Below, one piece after another: positions 20,593 to 30,694 of a stretch of DNA of 64,000 bases. How positions within the stretch are numbered: the first letter of the stretch is position 1; each line of letters begins with the position of its first letter. The notes below the pieces were generated by a model that was not told where the DNA came from, did no database searches, and was given only the letters and a program-made list of their open reading frames with translations. The stretch is from Toxonevra muliebris (lineage: Eukaryota; Arthropoda; Insecta; Diptera; Pallopteridae): contig OY829326.1 in the NCBI GenBank assembly GCA_963691655.1, positions 82,205,235-82,269,234 on the forward strand, written 5' to 3'. The translations under genes and the position numbers were made by a program.

Positions 20593-22227
20593 CAGTGTAC
20601 CACTAAAGTCTTCGTACAGCAGCTAGTTCTAGTTTCATTCATAAAAAACAATAAAGTTTTGCAAGAATTTTGAAAAAGTTTTAATACTGCTTTGTTTAAT
20701 AAACATTTATTATCACTACAGCAACAAAAAATAGTCCATTTTATTATTTCATTCAAAAGTTATCAAGTAAATCCAAAAAAAAGTCGTTAATTTACCTCCA
20801 ATAAAGTCTTCGTACGCTTAGGAGGCGCTGCAATTACAACTGATTGTACGGAAATGTTTAATTTTTTTGTCATCAAATTTCATTGTCATTTAAATTGTGA
20901 AGCAATCGTGACATATTAAAAGATCAGTGTAAAAACGAAATACGAAACATTTAGTGAAAAAATATTGAAAAATGCCCGGTAAATACTTGTCGGTTGAAGA
21001 GCGTAAGATTATACTAAATTTGCACGTGAAAGAGCAAAAATCATACGCGGAAATAGCCAAGCTAGTGGCCCGCAGCCGTTCAACTATTCAATCTGTAATC
21101 GGGCGCTTTAAATACGAAGGCCGCGTAGAAAATAAGCCCAAATCTGGACGGCCTGCAATTCTCACACATGGAGATCGGCTGAGAATTAAGCGTATGATTG
21201 CCACTGATCCTTTCATTAGTTCACAAAAAATTAGTGCAGAACTCTTTAAATCCAACAAAAGAGAAATCCCTCCTGAAACTGTTAGAAAAGCCGTGGTTGA
21301 GGCCGGGTTTAAGTCTCGCACACCTCGAAGAAAGCCGTTAGTGAATACAGTAAATCGCAAAAAACGTTTGGACTTCGCTATGCAATATCAAAATGCATCT
21401 CTCGAGTTCTGGCGCAACGTTATATTCTCTGATGAGTCTAAATATAATATTTTTGGGTCCGATGGCAGACTTAGAGTATGGAGAAGACCAGGAGAAGCTT
21501 ACAACTTACAATACTATAAAAACTGTAAACCACTGCGGTGGCGGAGTTATGGTATGGGGCTGTATGGTTGCCAGTGGCGTGGAAAACCTAAAATAATTGA
21601 AGGTACAATGGATCATCGTGCATATATCGATATTCTGAAGAGAAATTTGAAGGCAAGCGCTGAAAAATTGAGCGTATCTAAAGAGTTTTATTTTCAGCAA
21701 GATAATGACCCGAAGCACATGGCTCATAACATTAGGATGCACTTGGCGTATAATACTCCACATTTGCTGAAAACACCGCCACAGAGTCCTGACCTCAATC
21801 ACATTGAATATGCTTGGCTTGAGAAAAAGATCAAGACTCATCACATCAGCTCAAAACCTCAGCTAAAATTGGTTCTTCAGGAGGAATGGTCGAAAATCGA
21901 GAAAAGCTAAGCACAAAAGCTTGTGGAATCAATGCCAGACCGCCTTAAAGCCGTTACTAAAAATAAGGGCTACCCAACGAAATATTAAAGCAACATTTTC
22001 TATAGTTTTAAGGATTTCCCATTAATTAGCTGTTAAGTGTAGGAAGACTTTATTGGAGGTAAATCAGTGAATTTTTTTTGTTTTTAGTTTATAACTTTTT
22101 TAAGAAATAATAATGTTTGATAAACAAAGCTGTATTAAAACTTTTTCAAAATTCTGGCAAAACTTTAATGTTTTTTTATGAATGAAACTAGAACTAGCTG
22201 CTGTACGAAGACTTTAGTGGTACACTG
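20593..22227 (+). mobile_element. Tc1-like element with IR/DR ends
   Basis: Bounded by CAGTGTACCACTAAAGTCTT and its inverted copy, with TA at the left (20591-20592) and, beyond the inserted LTR, at the right (23331-23332). The inverted repeats are about 220 bases long. Each carries the motif AAAGTCTTCGTAC at its outer edge (20605-20617; inverted 22203-22215) and inner edge (20803-20815; inverted 22039-22051 with one change). This is the IR/DR arrangement of Tc1-type transposase binding sites. Length 1635 bp, near full size. Confidence 0.85.
20972..21988 (+). pseudogene. Tc1 transposase (DD34E), nearly full length, damaged
   Basis: Starts MPGKYLSVEERKIILNLHVK. An N-terminal paired-like helix-turn-helix (SYAEIAKLVARSRSTIQSVI) is followed by the GRP hook (KSGRP) and a second HTH. 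Catalytic residues are the D in FSDESKYNIF, the D in QQDNDPKHMA, and the E in SPDLNHIEYAW, 34 residues after the second D, giving DD34E. The 312-codon open frame to 21910 is deceptive. A one-base gain near 21510 and a one-base loss near 21588 garble about 27 residues over the HCGGG-VMVWGCM segment, which can be read in the next frame. A TAA at 21908-21910 cuts off the last 25 or so residues, which continue in frame to a TAA at 21986-21988. It would not be active. Confidence 0.88.
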
Positions 22228-23326
22228 TGTAACGAAGCTCTAGCCTGGGTATCACTCGCCGAGTCCAGGGTTCGAGGCTACAGAAATTTATTTGTTACAG
22301 GGACCGGACCGGAAGTACCTTCAATTTACGGACACTACACAACACTCACTTGGGGATCTTGCCCTTCTATTTTTTTTAATTTCACTTTTTATTTTACCTC
22401 AAGGCGTGGCCTTGTGGTTCCTCCTAGTGCGTGGCACTATGGAGCACCTACTTACAATCTATCGTATGGTGCGCTGCACCTTAAATTCCGCTGGACGATG
22501 GCGTGGCCTATCCCTCGAATCTCCTCTAGTGCGTGGCACAGAGGAGCGTCGATCTGAAACCGGCAAATGGACCCTTTAGCGCGTAGCACTAAAAGGTGAT
22601 GAACAAAAAAAAGAATACACACTCACTTCGTTTTCTACTTTATCTTTTGTTTATTTATTTATTTACTTTTTAAAATATTACTTTTTTTTATTTTATTTAA
22701 CTTTAATTTATGTATTTGTCTTTTATAAACACTGTGGGGTGGACGGCGTGGCCTATCCCGATGATCCTCCTGGTGCGTGGCACCAAGGAGCGTCGATGTG
22801 TAAAAAAAATGGCTTTCCCAGTCACTTTCCTTCACTGTTCCGTCGCGAGACACTCACCTGAATATACGTCTGCTTGTTGCCGCTGTTGATCGCCGAAAAA
22901 AGAAGAGTTTTCTTCGTTCGCCGCCATCTGCTTGGGGTTTCGTTGTTTTTTTCCTTCGTTGAGTTTGAAAACATGGCGTCATTCAGCTGGATGAGTGTGT
23001 TCACCACTCGACTATTAATTTATGCAATTGAAGGGTTGCATTTTCGTTTTAATGTACAATTCTTCTTAGATTTAGCAATTTTTAAATTATTTAATAAAAC
23101 AAACTGTCCCTTCATGGGCAAATAATAAAAAAACTTAACAATTAAAGAATAACCAAAAATAAACAATTCATGATATGAAAAATATATAATAAAATAAACA
23201 ATTAATGGTAATAAAAAGAAAATAATAAAGTAAAATAAACAATTCTTGAATATATAAAAATAAAATATAAATGTAACTCCACTGGTGAGACGCAAACGAG
23301 GGGGTGGACCGCCTTGCGTCCTCACA
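22228..23326 (-). mobile_element. Solo LTR of a gypsy-type retrotransposon
   Basis: Minus-strand copy of the LTR seen complete at 61411-62432. It begins TGTGAGGACGCAAG at its 5' end (23326) and ends CTTCGTTACA at 22228, and is flanked by a 4-bp duplication ACTG (22224-22227 and 23327-23330). No internal region is present, so it arose by LTR-LTR recombination. The duplicated ACTG is the last four bases of the Tc1 element. It keeps all eight three-base-loop hairpins described for the other copy. Four-base duplications suit Ty3/gypsy integrases. Confidence 0.9.
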
Positions 23327-24049
23327 ACTGTATATGGGTTTCTCCATCTATTATACCACCACTAACAATTACTGAAAAAAAAATCTCAGATAAGAATTAT
23401 TATGAACTTTTGGTGGATTTTTTTACTCTACCGACTGGATTTTTTGATAACACGAGAGTGTTTTTCACATATAAACTTTGAGTCCGAGGAGGCACGTCTA
23501 AATTTAAATATTTTTGACTGAAACTTTCACAGTTTACATTTTTCACATAAAGGAACAAAATTAGGAGGCGAAGAGTAAAAACAATATATAAAAAGTTTCC
23601 CCCATATGCCTAAGAACCACTCTAGAGTGCATACTATATGTAACCATAACTACTCAAGTGCATATGTATTTAATCAAAATTTGATATTTTCATTTAGATA
23701 TCCGTTTTATTCTTTAAATCGGTTATTTTGGACCTGATATTGCTTATCGTGCTCAAGTTGTAATAATATTGTTCAATATCTTCTATTTCTTTCATAAATT
23801 TATTTTTGGGCATTAACGCTTTGCGGAGAATACTAATAGAGTGAAAAACTTGGCATTTCGACTTCCGAAATTCTACACTGTAAAAATACATACATTTTGT
23901 ACATATAGAGCATTCGAAAAATACTTAAAGAAAATCCCTTCCTTTTAATGCATTTGACGATGGGTTCAGGCTTTACCATCCACCAAGCACGATTGATCAT
24001 AGCAACGCCATTAAAAGGTTAATTGATTTTTTAAAATCATCGATAGAAT

Positions 24050-24530
24050 TTCCTCTTTCAACAGCTGGTAGCTACTTTCGTATTATGCTTTTTCTCCCCC
24101 GGGATAATAGAGCCAGTAATAAAAATTTTAGCAGCCGACACAGAGTTAACTGAAGCTCAAAAATGTTTCATACTTGCATTTAACGAAATCAAGGTCAGGA
24201 GAGCCTACTGCTACGACAGATTTTCAGAAACATTTCCACAGATTTCCACATTTAATTAAGCTTCAGCGGAACCATTTCCTTGACCATAGTTTTATTATCG
24301 ATGGAAAGCATAAAGAAATTGCTATCTTACACAAGTAGCGGCTTTTCGATAACTCATAAAATCAGTGTGAAACATTGGACAGTTACCGGGTCTGACCGTC
24401 AAAAAGTAAAACTGGCAGCAAAATTGTTTTCCCACACAACTGCACAATCCATAATAAGAGCACCAAGTTTGGGGTTATTGGATGACCAAAACAGGAACTA
24501 GTGTCATCGTCTATTTAAAATTGTAAGTCA
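24050..24530 (+). pseudogene. Second P-element-like transposase fragment
   Basis: Around 24100-24230, SPGIIEPVIKILAA and LTEAQKCFILAFNEIKVRRA match the P/THAP9 RNaseH-like region (compare VLSFDEIKVAEVYEYD in the 10.4 kb copy). Around 24250-24470, HLIKLQRNHFLDHSFIIDGK and then ITHKISVKHWTVTGSDRQKV and KLAAKLFSHTTAQSI match the segment after the GTP-binding insertion. The part between, which would hold the GTP-binding insertion, is deleted, and stops and shifts are frequent. It differs clearly from the 10 kb copy and belongs to another lineage of the same superfamily. Sequence at 23950-24050 and 24590-24745 may be more of it but is unclear. Confidence 0.75.
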
Positions 24531-25008
24531 TCTAAAGAGATTTTGTGGGTATATATCGCACCTTTACTAAATAGAGCCACAACTTAAACTTGAAAAAGGG
24601 CTTTCGGAACCAACAGCAGAAGTTATAGAGCACATGAGATCTCTTCAAAGTATTTCTGATGTAATAAACGGGGACTATTTAAATATATGCTTCAATTATT
24701 TGGAACATTTTAGCGCAGCTTCAGAAGTCGCGACAAAAAATTAAAGGACTATTTTTTCGTGCGAGAATGTACTTCAGAATAAGAACATTAAAGACACCAA
24801 CAGCGCAAAACGACGAAAATTAAATAAAACTACAAATAAATTAACTATTACTTGCAACTCAACACTTGTTTTCTTTTACAGTGTACTGACGTATTTTTTT
24901 AATCAGCTGATTGAAAAAAATAATTCGGCCAATTCGCGCCTGAGATGGTGATGACGTAGTTGTTGATTAGCATAATTTTTTGAACGCGGAAAGCGTAATC
25001 TTGTATAT

Positions 25009-25250
25009 GTGATTTGTGGTTTTTACTAGCATTTCAACATTCTATATAGGTGTCTAATATTTGAAAGGTTTTTGTTATTAGACACTTACATATATCGAAA
25101 TGCTAGTAAGAGCCATCACAAAGATCACTGATGAGGAATCATAAAGGATTCAGAAACTGCCGTATAATTTCCCTGCTCTGTATACACTGTTCCAACTTAG
25201 TCACTTCGATGAAAAGGAAGTTTCATTAAGCCTGATATACCGCACTTAAT
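25009..25250 (+). repeat. Hairpin plus dispersed repeat, copy A (partner at 60.1 kb)
   Basis: 25009-25118 folds on itself (ACTAGCATTTC and GAAATGCTAGT; GTGTCTAAT and ATTAGACAC). From about 25116, AAGATCACTGATGA and CTCTGTATACACTGTT to TTAAGCCTGATATACC recur in the same order at 60107-60240. This is probably one end of a MITE-like family. Confidence 0.5.
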
Positions 25251-26241
25251 ATTTTTTTACATTTTATATTTTTAAATAAATCCATTCAAAAAATTTCTAC
25301 ATTTGAAAAAATATATAAAAATAAAATAAATCTTGTACACCATTCAGCACTTTTTTGCTTCGAAAAAAAAACAAGAACAACAGAATGCTAGACAGTTGAC
25401 AGGATAAATTTTTTTCAGGATAAACTTTAGCTAGATACAAAAAATAAACTAAATGAATATAAAAGCAAAAAAAGAAGAAAAAAAACATAATTTAAATGCG
25501 TAATAAAAATATAAAATTATCACAGCCATAGCATTAGATACTGAACATATACTCATACATACTTAACATCCCCCCCTTCCCTGCTTAGCGCTTAACTGTC
25601 ATTTTGACATGACACTAGCGTAACCGCATTTGACTTGTCATTGTGTTAGTTTGCGTAATGCTGCGAACACGCAAACAAGGAAACAAACAAGCGAAGAATA
25701 TGCGAGCGTAAATTTCATGTTTCACACCAAAACGGAATTGTATGTAAAAAATATTAAAGGATTGAGTTCAAAGTTTAACATAAATTTCACACAGATGTGT
25801 ACAGTCATTGACTGTGCACTAAGGTGGCTCTAAAATTTTTGTTTTCTCTTTTCGAACAGCTGTAGTCAATCTAGTCTTTGTAATTAACTGGCCCTTAACC
25901 TTGTGACTGTCCTTCTTTTTGTCCAAAGCATTAAAAAATTTAAGAAAGAACATGTTAGAACCCGTTTTTTGTCTGAAAATTCAGGAATGCTCTTTTGAAA
26001 CAATATTCTTCTATTTCAAATAATAAATTATAAAAAATTACATAATTTTATATAATTTTTTTTGTTCTAAAGTGCACCCTCTAACTGTCTTTACGGACAT
26101 TTTTGTCCACATTTCTTTCTTCATACATTTTGTATGGGAATCGCTATTTTTATTTTTGTGTTCTTATATGTCTTGTCTGCTTTTTTTTTTTAATCGTCTA
26201 AATTTTGTTTTAATATCATGCTTATAGTTTTATTCCGATAA
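25251..26241. other. No supported gene
   Basis: AT-rich with A-runs and T-runs. Short frames (for example 25630-25833) contain no recognisable domain. The missing upstream part of the adjoining piggyBac transposase is not found here. Confidence 0.45.
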
Positions 26242-26798
26242 AAAAAAAATGTATTGCTTCTATCAACTTTTCATAATGAAGGGGAGATCGTTGAAACAAT
26301 TAAAAAACCCAATGTTATACTTGAATATAACCGTACAAATCAGGTGTAGATACACTAGACCATTTGATCAGACTGTATCCCTGCAAAAGAAAAACTTTGC
26401 TCTGGTTACTGGTATTATTTTGCAATCTTATTGACATTCGCATATATAGTTTTTCAAATGAACGACGGATGCAACAAAGTATGTATCTCCTCACCGATTT
26501 CAATAACAAGTTTAATTATTTATTTTAAACTAATAAATCAAATCGAAAACACTTCCTTTTTGAATTGGCTAAAGAATTGGCAGACAAACGGCAACCCTGT
26601 AAAGTCGTCTGTGAAAAAGCCATAGAAATGCTGGGTTATCAGAATATTTTCATTCGTCAAGTAAATCGAGTGAATGAGACTAAACGTATAGCACTTTGCG
26701 CACACTGTCCATGTGGAAATCAGTCAAAAATTGGTAACTTTTGTTCGATTTGTAATATAGCTGTTTGCAAACAACATTTTTCAATCATGTATGATAAT
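26242..26798 (+). pseudogene. piggyBac transposase C-terminal remnant
   Basis: Frame 1 reads NVLLLSTFHNEGEIVETIKK then PNVILEYNRTNQV, the piggyBac block 'NVLLLSTMH...KP.VI.DYN.TKGGVD'. After a shift the text VDTLDHLIRLYP follows, carrying the GVDTLDQ-type aspartates of the DDD transposase, then CNLIDIRIYSF. The end (about 26565-26795) has a cysteine-rich finger: CAHC, then FCSICNIAVCKQHF, as in the C-terminal zinc-ribbon domain of piggyBac family proteins. The first two catalytic aspartates and the whole N-terminal part are absent. Several frameshifts and a TAG make it non-functional. Confidence 0.75.
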
Positions 26799-26803
26799 TT
26801 AAA

Positions 26804-27095
26804 TTTTTTTTTTGTACAGAGACACACTCAGGGCCCATTGTGATACCACATGGTTGGATCTACAATTTAACGCCGGTGACGACCGACAGTGTGCCAATTC
26901 GTTTTCACTTGGTAGTTCTGTCATTGTCTACCAAGATGCGTTCTTGTACACTTTCTTATAATTCTCATACACTTCATATCGATAATGAATATAGGAAAGT
27001 TGTAAGAATTAACCACCAGACCAAGACGGGAATCGAACCCGAACCTCCCGGGTAAAAGTCTAGAGCACTAAACACTAGACTATTGAGGTCGTCAT
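26804..27095 (-). mobile_element. tRNA-derived SINE
   Basis: Minus strand. The head (27095 to about 27018) resembles tRNA-Glu: D-arm ATAGTCTAGTGTTTAGTGCT as A box and GGGTTCGATTCCCG as B box, 34 bases apart. A unique body of about 200 bases follows, and the element closes with GTAC and an A-run (T-run at 26804-26813 on the plus strand). It sits directly against the piggyBac remnant. Such SINEs are transcribed by RNA polymerase III and moved by LINE machinery. No clear target duplication found. Confidence 0.65.
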
Positions 27096-27109
27096 GCTTC
27101 AGAATAGTA

Positions 27110-27892
27110 TTGGGAGTATGAATGTATAAACTCGAAATTGTGACTAACTTCATATCTATCATACGCGCCATTTTTTTGACATTGACAGCTATTCTATCTC
27201 GAAGAGCGCCAAAAATACTATAAGAATTGATCTGTAAAATAATTTTCATAATTTTACAAAAGTTTTTTACTATAGTTGAAAATGTCGAATTTCGTGCCAA
27301 CAAAACAACATTTGCGGGAAGTTTTAATTTGCTTCTTCCATTTAAAGAAAAACGCAGCTGAAGCACATCGTTTACTCACTGAAGCTTATCCTATTTTTAT
27401 AGACGTTAGAATGTGTCAGGTGTGGTATGCCCGTTTCAAAAGCGGTGATTTCGATGTTGAAGACAGGGAACGTTCAGGCGGCCCGAAAAAGTTCGAAGAT
27501 GAAGAATTGAAGGCATTACTCGAAGAAGATTCACGAAGTTATTCTTCAGCACGACAATGCTCGGCAAGGCAAGTAAAAACATACTTGGAAACGCTGAAAT
27601 GGGAAGTGCTACCCCACCCGAATATTCTCCAGACATTGCTCCTTCTGATTACCACTTATTCCGATCGATGACACATGACCATTCTTTCGAAGAACTCAAA
27701 AAATGGGTCGATTCGTGGATAGCTTCAAAAGATGAGGAGTTCTTTCGACGCGGAATCCGTATGCTACCGGAAAGATGGGAAAAGGTTGTGGCTAACGATG
27801 GACAATACTTTAAAGAATAAATTTATAATCACTTTTTCACAATAAATGTCCAAATTACGAAAAAATACGAGTTTATACATTCATACTCCCAA
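27110..27892 (+). mobile_element. Internally deleted mariner (irritans type)
   Basis: TA at 27108-27109 and 27893-27894. Ends TTGGGAGTATGAATGTATAA and its inverted copy are perfect over 25 or more bases. At 783 bp it is well short of the usual ~1.3 kb because the middle of the transposase gene is gone. Ends look intact, so it could in principle be moved in trans. Confidence 0.85.
27282..27820 (+). pseudogene. Mariner transposase, central part deleted
   Basis: Begins MSNFVPTKQHLREVLICFFH with the first helix-turn-helix, YARFKSGDFDVEDRERSG, and KFEDEELKALLEEDS. It then jumps straight to the segment just before the second catalytic aspartate (a VILQHDN reading near 27540, in another frame). The rest, with frame changes, gives KTYLETLKWEVLPHP, then PEYSPDIAPSDYHLFRSM with the third aspartate, and ends FFRRGIRMLPERWEKVVAND. 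The first catalytic aspartate and about 150 residues are lost. The text is characteristic of the irritans subfamily. Confidence 0.85.
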
Positions 27893-28026
27893 TACCTATT
27901 CATTTTTTTTGTACAGATTTTTCAATAAATATTTCTTCACACGCAAATGCGAATAGAATCTATTTTTATTTTACATCTCAAAAAGTATTCCAAAATATCA
28001 TTTTTTACAACTTTTCATTTCTTTTA

Positions 28027-28150
28027 GTGGAAATGGAAAGGAATTTGGAAAAAATATTGAAAACTCGTAATTTTACATACATTTTGCATAGAGGACAAAA
28101 AAAGTCCATAGAGACAGTTTACGTTACTTTCAACCCAGGACAGTCACAAG
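28027..28150 (+). other. Exon-like segment of unknown origin
   Basis: An acceptor-like TTTCTTTTAG ends at 28027 and a donor-like CAAG/GTAAAT lies at 28150. Between them is an open frame MERNLEKILKTRNFTYILHR and on to FNPGQSQ. It is basic and has no domain I know. It may be a chance frame. Confidence 0.25.
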
Positions 28151-28257
28151 GTAAATTCATCATAAAACCACTAAATCAAATTCCATTTGTTGTCATTTTT
28201 TTTATTAATACAAAGACATACATACAAAAGGAAAATTGGACTTTTTTAAGAACATGA

Positions 28258-28800
28258 ATAAAAAATGTTAATTTTGAACATATAAATCATACAAATGTAA
28301 AACCAGGAACTGTTTGTTTGATTAAGTCGAAATAACAATAAAAAATATATCAAATTATTCTGGACTAGAAGAGTTGTTATTTTACATTTCAGTATAAAAC
28401 AGTCTTTATAACTAAAACTATATTCTATGCATATTTTTCACATGAGTGAATTTTTCAAAAATTGGAATTCTGTATAATTCATATCAAAATTAAGTTTTTA
28501 AATTAAAGTTGCTTTAAGTGTTTAATATTATTTATAATGGAATATAATCTTTAAGCTGATGTATTTGAGGCAAGAAGGCAAAAACTAAACTCGCCAATTT
28601 TTAAAATATTTTTAAAAGTTATAGTTTTGGTCATAGTAGCTATAGTTCAGAAAAGTTGCCTCCTGTTCAGTCAAAAAAAAAAATCAAAATCCATGCATCT
28701 TCCGGTCGCGCATCTCCCTTGAAATCTATGAAAAATTATAAAATTTAAGTCTTTTCGCCAATTCTGAAAAATTTTTACAAATTTTTTTGTATAAATAATG
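28258..28800. other. No supported gene
   Basis: AT-rich, no frames above chance, no repeat structure noticed. Confidence 0.5.
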
Positions 28801-28858
28801 TAGATAAATACGTCAGGGTGGCTCTTATTTTTTAAGTTGGATTTTTTTTGTGCTACCC

Positions 28859-29105
28859 CTCAGTTTAGTTCCATTACAGAAAAAATTAGCTTTGAGAAAT
28901 TTAAGCTTAATCTGATAAGGGGAAGGATTGCCCCTCAGCCCCTACATTTAAAAAGAAAAGTAATATTTTGCGGAATTGAAAAAAATAGATTGAACCTTTT
29001 TTCCGAATTTTTTTATTTTGATGTTCTAGGGGCAACCCTTTCCCTTATCCGATTGAACACAAATTCCGCATAGCTCATTTTCTCATAGAACGGAACTAAA
29101 CTGAG
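28859..29105. mobile_element. Hairpin MITE, ~247 bp
   Basis: CTCAGTTTAGTTCC at the left is inverted at the right (GGAACTAAACTGAG). Pairing extends about 78 bases in to GGATTGCCCCT/AGGGGCAACCC. The flank GGTGGCTCTTATTTTTTAAG (28816) matches the start of the fold-back family at 20405, so the two may be related. Confidence 0.65.
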
Positions 29106-29788
29106 AGAAAAATTATCGAAAATTTTAAAAAGTGCCGAGATCGAGTCGATTTTTTTCGACTAATCGGATTTTTCAAAATAAGTGTTTTTAAATATAACAT
29201 GTTATATTATATGGATAAATGACCATAAAACTGTTAAAAATCTGCCGATTTTTATGATTTAAAAACTGGGTGCAACACATATTGCATGTTGTAGGCCCAG
29301 GCCAATGAAACAAAATGCAAACTTGGAGTTTTAAATACACCAGCAAAATCTGGACTTAGGACCATAAAACCGATATTCGCCTATAACTTCAACAGTGCTT
29401 ACTTGATTTTCAATTTTTATGTCATTTGAAAGAAAATATATAGGTGATTTGATTGGAATTAGAATACTTCAATAAAAACTGGCGGAGTAATTGTTCTAAG
29501 TATCTCATATACTCTAATTTTTTACCGTTTTTTTTTACTGTTCTCATCGATTTAAGAATATTTTTTACTCAACATGTTACCTACTCCTACTATTTTGTAT
29601 GAATAAATTAAAATTGCATTTAATTCCACGTTTAACGAGATATCACTCTTTAACCCTTCTGTTGGCATCACTTTTGTTTGTCACACGGCTACCACCACGG
29701 TCCAGCCAGACCGTCATACATTTATACTGCGTTTATTTGAATTTTCAATGTAACTGTACGAAAACACTACATATTATGTAAGAATAAT
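29106..29788. other. No supported gene
   Basis: AT-rich with short chance frames only. Confidence 0.5.
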
Positions 29789-29791
29789 GTA

Positions 29792-30692
29792 AGGGAGTGT
29801 TCCCGGGTATAAGACGGGTTTTGTTTTTGAGCCATAAATTTTCACTGGTTAAACCAAATCGGATGTTTTATATACTGTCGGAAAGGTAATGAAAATACAC
29901 AATTTTCATCAGAAAAAAGTATAGTGATTCCATTGACACGCATAATATTATGACCAATTTTCTGACGATGTGTATTTTCGCCAAACAAAAATTTGTACCC
30001 GGGAATGAGACACCTACAAAAATCCACTAAAAATTGGAAAATATGAAGTAAAAACCCCATAAATATTTATAAACATAAAACTATTTTATTTTGCAGGCCT
30101 TTAGTGGGTAAGATAAAAAGAAATGACAGTTTTTATTCATCATCTCTCTCTTAGTCATCGTCTTCTAAATCCAAATCGTTATCGCAATGTTTGCACACTT
30201 TAAATGAACAGGCTGATTGCATGAGATTCATTTCATGGACGATTTTATTTTTTGGGGTTGACATGGCTAAAAATACAACAAAATTGGATCAAAACACTAG
30301 TTAAGTGGTGGTGTCTCATACCTGGTGATATGCCATTTTGAGAATAACAAAAACGAATTATTTCCAACCATATATTGGCATAATCCAAAATTGGATAGCA
30401 AAATATACGAAAAAGACTAAATGCTAATGCATTACACTCACCTTTTTCAATTCATTCACTCGAAAATATATCACTTTCAAAAAACTCAAAAAAAGTTTTC
30501 GTGATCGATTTTCACATACGATGTTTGCAGCTGATACAAGCAATACATCTATTCACTTCGGTGTTATCACAAAAACTAGCTCATGTCAAAAGAAAAGTTT
30601 GACTGTAGTCAGATCGGCAATATTGATATTGCATGATGTAAAAAATCGACTGTCTCATACCTGGTGCTGTCTCATACCCGGGTACACTCCCC
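29792..30692. mobile_element. TA-flanked MITE with repeated 'GTCTCATACC' motif
   Basis: AGGGAGTGTTCCCGGGTATA at the left and the inverted form of AGGGGAGTGTACCCGGGTAT at the right; TA at 29790-29791 and 30693-30694. The motif GTCTCATACCTGGTG or close variants recurs inside the element (30309, 30650, 30668), and ATGAGACACC lies at 30005. Length 901 bp, non-coding. TA flanks suggest the Tc1/mariner group. Confidence 0.7.
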
Positions 30693-30694
30693 TA

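Larger units (their letters stand above)
20405..23625. mobile_element. Fold-back repeat interrupted by Tc1 and an LTR
   Basis: The segment 20405-20590 (AGTGGTCCTTAATTT, TTTGTTCCTTTATG, CGTGCCTCCTCGG) recurs inverted at 23470-23625. The two halves flank the Tc1 element exactly, so the Tc1 jumped into the middle of an older fold-back MITE. The starting motif GGTGGYYCTTA..TTTTTAAGTTGG is shared with the MITE near 28815. Confidence 0.6.

Noticed and set aside
21506..21844. Minus-strand frame inside the Tc1 gene
   Set aside because: Antisense shadow of the transposase.
22228..23326. Host gene on the plus strand from the 95-residue frame at 22292
   Set aside because: The frame lies wholly inside an LTR and reads its hairpin-rich sequence.
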